Under the pieces are notes generated by a model, which was not told the origin of the DNA, searched no databases, and was given only the letters and a program-made list of their open reading frames with translations. From Craspedostauros australis (taxonomy: Eukaryota; Bacillariophyta; Bacillariophyceae; Mastogloiales; Achnanthaceae): a DNA stretch of 64,000 bases. Each line of letters starts with the position of its first letter. The first letter of the stretch is position 1. This document shows positions 59,701 to 64,000 of this stretch, piece after piece. Both the position numbers and the translations under genes were made by a program. The stretch covers positions 2,130,785-2,194,784 of the forward strand of contig JAMXDE010000012.1 in the NCBI GenBank assembly GCA_026770025.1, read 5' to 3'.

Positions 59701-62700
59701 GAGGTGAAGGTCACGCCCGTTGGGAGGTTGGCGTTGCCACCAACCACACTCAGCTCACCGATCGGTCCGAAGTCGTCCGACGGCACCTCCCAGACAATCG
59801 AAGTCACCTCCGAGTTGTCCGGTCCGTCTGCGCTGTGCGTCACGTTCACATCGATGATCGCTGTGTTGTCTTCCTGGATGCTGATGTTGTTGGCGGACAC
59901 GATCGGTGGGTCCGCGCGGGCCTGGATGATGATCGGATGGACGAAGTCTGTGTCAAACTCGTCCGACTGCCCGATCTCCACGTCCAGTGTGGTCACTGTC
60001 ACGTTGATGCTTGTGTCCCTGTCCGTGTGCTCTGGGCCCACGGTGAGGTTGAAGGCGGCCAACGTCTCGCGGATGTGCTGCTCGGCCTGCTCTCGTGTTG
60101 CTTGGTCCAGATCGCCAAGGGTGCCCGCAGAACGGGCATCCTCGATGAGGCTGCTCGTGATGATGTACGACAGCGTGTTATCGCCGTTGTTGACGTACTC
60201 CACCAGACCGCTGTTCGATCCGGTTCCGTTGCTGTCGATGGTGGGGAGCACGTAGGTTCCGCTGAAGGAGAATTCCTCCTGGCTGTTGTTTGTGGGCACC
60301 GTCAGCCGCACTCGGGTGATGGTCTCGGTGTCGGCGTTGTTGCCAACTCCGCTGCCATCGTCGACGACGCGGATTCCGCTCACGGGATCGGCCAGGTCTT
60401 CTCCCACTCGCACGGGTGCGTAGTCCTCGATGCCAAGAGAGGCGGTCGAATTGAGGATCGCTGGATCGGCGACTGGGGCGACAAACACTGGGAAGATCTG
60501 TGGCGTCGTAACGCCGCTCACCTCCTCTCCGTTGTCTCCTGTGTCTGTGATGTTCATGCGAACGATCAACTCGATCACGCCGCTGAAGTTGTCAGGTGGC
60601 ACGATGCTCACTTCCTTGTCGGTTGGCAACACCAGGAAGCCATCGGGTGTGAAGTTGTCCGGGTCGGTGAGGTTGACGGGGACGCCGTCCACCAGGATCT
60701 GGCTTCCATCAGGGATGCTTGTTTCGTTGATTTGGAACGATTCGAATGCCTCGGAACCGTCTGGATCAGACGTAACGTTAATAGTACCAACCTTCAAGTC
60801 AATGCCCGTTACTGGATCCTCGATGTCTGACACGTTCGGAAGGATGACCAGATCGGAAACCACCGGATCCACCGGGATGACGAATGAATCGACCGAGGTA
60901 GCACGAGGGATGGCGACTTCGCCGTCCTCGGTTGGATTGGACTCAATGGCCGTCACGATGACCGTCACGTTGATGTCCTCTCCATTTCCAAACCCTGGTC
61001 TGATCTCCAGCTCTTCCATCGCTTCTTCGATCTGGCTGGCGTTGCCTGTCAGCGTCACCACGCCATCGATGATGGTGATGTTCACATCTGGGTAGGATGC
61101 GTTGCTGGGGAATCTCACCACAGGTGCGTTGCCGTTTCCTGGCGTCGTCAGAATGATCGTCACGTCCTCGAACGTCTCCGATCCATCGAAGTCGTTCAGG
61201 CTCACGTTGACTGGGTAGTTCTTCAGTGGCGAGTTCTCGGCGACGGTCACCATGGTCTCATTTCCAGCCTCTACGGATGGCTGATCGACCACGGCGAGCA
61301 CTGTCACGTAGTACTTCAGCGAGAACGAGTCTTCGACTGTCGTCACGCCATTCGAGTCTGTCACCGTTCCGTTCAGCTGGACGACGAAGTTCTTGTCGTC
61401 ATCGTCGGCCAGGGTGATGTTGAAGCTCTCCAGCACGGTCAGCACCTCGGTGCTGTTGGCTCCGCTGAGGGTGATTGTGGTTCCAGCTGGTCCCTCGGTC
61501 ACGTTCACCGTGACGCCCGGGATTCCGTTGTGGCTGGTGGTCTGCAGGTTGGGTGGCAGGCCGGACACGAGCAGATCCAAGGATTCGGATCCGTCCGTGT
61601 CGTCGAGGGAGTCGGCAGAGATGTTGAGCAGCTCGCCGAGCTCCACGATCAGGTCTGTGTCGGCGGTCACCGTCATGACGTTCTCGAACACGGTCAGGTT
61701 CTGCGGGAACAGGTCCGGCAGGTCGGCACTCGGGTTGAGTGTCACTGTGATGAGGTCCACCACAGTCTCTGTCTTGCTGGTTCCGTCCGGTCCTCCCAGC
61801 GAACCGTCGGCGATCTGATCGCCGGTCTCGCGCTCCGTGGACACGGCCTTGACGATGATCGAGTTGTTGCCCTCGTACACGCCGGAAAGCTGGGGACGGG
61901 GGGTGAACAGGATGCCTCTGCCGTTCGTCACGTCCAGGGCATCGTTCAGTGCGTCCTCGCGCGCCTGGGCGCTGTCCTCAAGAGCGGTCAGGTTCGTTGT
62001 GTTCATCACGTACACGCCGTTGCCGAGCGAGGTGAAGGTCACGCCCGTTGGGAGGTTGGCGTTGCCACCAACCACACTCAGCTCACCGATCGGTCCGAAG
62101 TCGTCCGACGGCACCTCCCAGACAATCGAAGTCACCTCCGAGTTGTCCGGTCCGTCTGCGCTGTGCGTCACGTTCACATCGATGATCGCTGTGTTGTCTT
62201 CCTGGATGCTGATGTTGTTGGCGGACACGATCGGTGGGTCCGCGCGGGCCTGGATGATGATCGGATGGACGAAGTCTGTGTCAAACTCGTCCGACTGCCC
62301 GATCTCCACGTCCAGTGTGGTCACTGTCACGTTGATGCTTGTGTCCCTGTCCGTGTGCTCTGGGCCCACGGTGAGGTTGAAGGCGGCCAACGTCTCGCGG
62401 ATGTGCTGCTCGGCCTGCTCTCGTGTTGCTTGGTCCAGATCGCCAAGGGTGCCCGCAGAACGGGCATCCTCGATGAGCTTGCTCGTGATGATGTACGACA
62501 GCGTTCCATCGTTGTTGTCGACGTACTCCACCAGACCGCTGTTCGATCCGGTTCCGTTGCTGTCGATGGTGGGGAGCACGTAGGTTCCGCTGAAGGAGAA
62601 TTCCTCCTGGCTGTTGTTTGTGGGCACCGTCAGCCGCACTCGGGTGATGGTCTCGGTGTCGGCGTTGTTGCCAACTCCGCTGCCATCGTCGACGACGCGG

Positions 62701-64000
62701 ATTCCGCTCACGGGATCGGCCAGGTCTTCTCCCACTCGCACGGGTGCGTAGTCCTCGATGCCAAGAGAGGCGGTCGAATTGAGGATCGCTGGATCGGCGA
62801 CTGGGGCGACAAACACTGGGAAGATCTGTGGCGTCGTAACGCCGCTCACCTCCTCTCCGTTGTCTCCTGTGTCTGTGATGTTCATGCGAACGATCAACTC
62901 GATCACGCCGCTGAAGTTGTCAGGTGGCACGATGCTCACTTCCTTGTCGGTTGGCAACACCAGGAAGCCATCGGGTGTGAAGTTGTCCGGGTCGGTGAGG
63001 TTGACGGGGACGCCGTCCACCAGGATCTGGCTTCCATCAGGGATGCTTGTTTCGTTGATTTGGAACGATTCGAATGCCTCGGAACCGTCTGGATCAGACG
63101 TAACGTTAATAGTACCAACCTTCAAGTCAATGCCCGTTACTGGATCCTCGATGTCTGACACGTTCGGAAGGATGACCAGATCGGAAACCACCGGATCCAC
63201 CGGGATGACGAATGAATCGACCGAGGTAGCACGAGGGATGGCGACTTCGCCGTCCTCGGTTGGATTGGACTCAATGGCCGTCACGATGACCGTCACGTTG
63301 ATGTCCTCTCCATTTCCAAACCCTGGTCTGATCTCCAGCTCTTCCATCGCTTCTTCGATCTGGCTGGCGTTGCCTGTCAGCGTCACCACGCCATCGATGA
63401 TGGTGATGTTCACATCTGGGTAGGATGCGTTGCTGGGGAATCTCACCACAGGTGCGTTGCCGTTTCCTGGCGTCGTCAGAATGATCGTCACGTCCTCGAA
63501 CGTCTCCGATCCATCGAAGTCGTTCAGGCTCACGTTGACTGGGTAGTTCTTCAGTGGCGAGTTCTCGGCGACGGTCACCATGGTCTCATTTCCAGCCTCT
63601 ACGGATGGCTGATCGACCACGGCGAGCACTGTCACGTAGTACTTCAGCGAGAACGAGTCTTCGACTGTCGTCACGCCATTCGAGTCTGTCACCGTTCCGT
63701 TCAGCTGGACGACGAAGTTCTTGTCGTCATCGTCGGCCAGGGTGATGTTGAAGCTCTCCAGCACGGTCAGCACCTCGGTGCTGTTGGCTCCGCTGAGGGT
63801 GATTGTGGTTCCAGCTGGTCCCTCGGTCACGTTCACCGTGACGCCCGGGATTCCGTTGTGGCTGGTGGTCTGCAGGTTGGGTGGCAGGCCGGACACGAGC
63901 AGATCCAAGGATTCGGATCCGTCCGTGTCGTCGAGGGAGTCGGCAGAGATGTTGAGCAGCTCGCCGAGCTCCACGATCAGGTCTGTGTCGGCGGTCACCG
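32525..64000 (-). CDS. Giant repeat adhesin-like secreted protein with RTX/type I secretion-like C-terminus (5' partial, one frameshift)
   Basis: About 10,490 codons are visible; the N-terminus is beyond the right edge. Two frames (64000-38202 and 38683-32525) are the same gene, broken by one extra base at 38701-38707. The body is a chain of about 130-170-residue beta-rich domains with acidic motifs (DPDGSEAFESF, DDTDGSESLDLL, NDFDGSETFEDV) joined by VAPVADP-type linkers. This is like bacterial T1SS-143/VCBS/cadherin-like repeats, which bind calcium. From about 37673 rightward it is a tandem array of near-identical units (separate entry). From 37673 to about 32900 it holds diverged domains with seven cysteines. 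Then come three RTX nonapeptides (32800-32884) and a type I secretion target-like domain to the stop. N-glycosylation sequons are very dense. Inferred role: calcium-dependent cell-surface or mucilage adhesion. Intron-bearing neighbours argue against bacterial contamination. No intron is seen in 31 kb. Confidence 0.85.
32800..32884 (-). other. RTX-type calcium-binding nonapeptide repeats
   Basis: Three consecutive 9-residue units, GNGGHDRFI, SGAASDTMI and GGPGVDEFI, follow the GGxGxDxUx pattern of hemolysin-type calcium-binding repeats. The first and third are good; the middle one is degenerate. Few copies compared with bacterial RTX proteins. Confidence 0.8.
38701..38707 (-). other. Homopolymer with one extra base that breaks the giant reading frame
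   Basis: The plus strand has seven G here; the equivalent run in the other units inspected has six. Reading from the array, the frame shifts at this point and runs out of frame to a stop at 38202. The C-terminal frame continues correctly on the other side. Confidence 0.95.
39611..39996 (-). repeat. Type A variable cassette (386 bp), representative copy
   Basis: It encodes the domain starting SDLVILPNVSDIEDPVTG and ending near TTPQIFPVFVAPV. Flanking sequence is identical to that around type B cassettes. Other A copies: 44246-44631, 48881-49266, 53516-53901, 55844-56229, 60479-60864 and 62807-63192. Confidence 0.93.
41939..42303 (-). repeat. Type B variable cassette (365 bp), representative copy
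   Basis: It encodes the alternative domain (SDEIFVIPQTPNFTGIEDQE to TLSIFVSPV). It is 21 bp shorter than A, which accounts exactly for the unit length difference. By eye it is less GC-rich than its flanks. Other B copies: 46574-46938, 51209-51573 and 58172-58536. Confidence 0.93.

Larger units (their letters stand above)
37673..64000 (-). repeat. Homogeneous tandem array of 2.3-kb coding units (types A and B)
   Basis: The same marker sequence recurs at 38333, 40662, 42969, 45297, 47604, 49932, 52239, 54567, 56895, 59202, 61530 and 63858. Spacings are 2329 (2328 plus the extra G), 2307, 2328, 2307, 2328, 2307, 2328, 2328, 2307, 2328 and 2328. So there are 11 full units in plus-strand order A B A B A B A A B A A; all spacings are multiples of three except the first. 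Each unit encodes five domains (776 aa in A, 769 in B). Units look base-identical outside one swapped cassette and one small variable patch. The left edge (about 37673-38060) is a diverging copy. The array continues past the window's right end. Confidence 0.95.

Noticed and set aside
38333-63858. Repeated plus-strand open frames of 141, 248, 481 and 542 codons in every array unit
   Set aside because: They are exact antisense shadows of the giant gene, caused by its codon bias lacking antisense stops. They repeat with the unit period and resemble no protein family.
32525-64000. Bacterial contaminant contig end
   Set aside because: The gene is continuous in base style with flanking intron-bearing eukaryotic genes, is full of N-glycosylation sequons, has cysteines near its end, and no bacterial secretion genes are nearby. 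A chimeric join cannot be fully excluded without reads.

Overview
This is nuclear DNA of a eukaryote, most likely a stramenopile and probably a diatom. Seven GT-AG introns of roughly 300-700 nt can be placed by phase and by family conservation. The gene families also fit: a bZIP with a large C-terminal extension, a kinesin-light-chain-type TPR protein with a long disordered N-terminus, a cyclic-nucleotide-binding-domain AGC kinase, a mitochondrial ATP10 assembly factor, and an ER prolyl 4-hydroxylase with a KKxx tail. The diatom assignment rests on family resemblance from memory, not on a search.

Layout. 1-1.0 kb: no gene, simple repeats. 1.0-2.7 kb (-): glyoxylate/succinic semialdehyde reductase, 2 exons. 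4.8-8.7 kb (+): AGC kinase with three cNMP-binding domains, 2 exons. 9.6-10.6 kb (+): F-box-like protein. 11.05-11.4 kb (-): small one-helix membrane protein. 12.2-14.0 kb (+): ATP10, 2 exons. 14.2-17.7 kb (-): TPR protein. 17.7-19.6 kb: no supported gene. 19.6-21.4 kb (-): PfkB sugar/nucleoside kinase, 2 exons. 23.2-24.4 kb (+): bHLH transcription factor. 24.9-28.7 kb (-): bZIP transcription factor, 3 exons. 29.7-31.3 kb (-): prolyl 4-hydroxylase with a PA domain. 32.5 kb to the right edge (-): one giant secreted adhesin-like gene that leaves the window.

The giant gene is the main discovery. At least 31.5 kb (about 10,490 codons) is visible without its N-terminus. Its last part carries three RTX-type nonapeptides followed by a domain that looks like a bacterial type I secretion C-terminal target domain. 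The body is cadherin-like/T1SS-143-like domains with D-x-D-G-S-E motifs. Eleven consecutive, almost base-identical 2.3-kb units form the array. They are of two types (A, 2328 bp; B, 2307 bp) that differ only in one swapped domain cassette, in the protein order A A B A A B A B A B A. The protein is very rich in N-glycosylation sequons and sits among intron-bearing eukaryotic genes, so a captured and eukaryote-adapted bacterial giant adhesin is the leading reading. One extra base in a homopolymer (G7 instead of G6 at 38701-38707) separates the array from its C-terminal domain in the sequence as given.

The other genes are ordinary single-copy-looking housekeeping and regulatory genes with no operon logic. 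Intergenic spacers share TACTC/GAGTA motifs, short perfect palindromes built from them, and ATA-rich islands.
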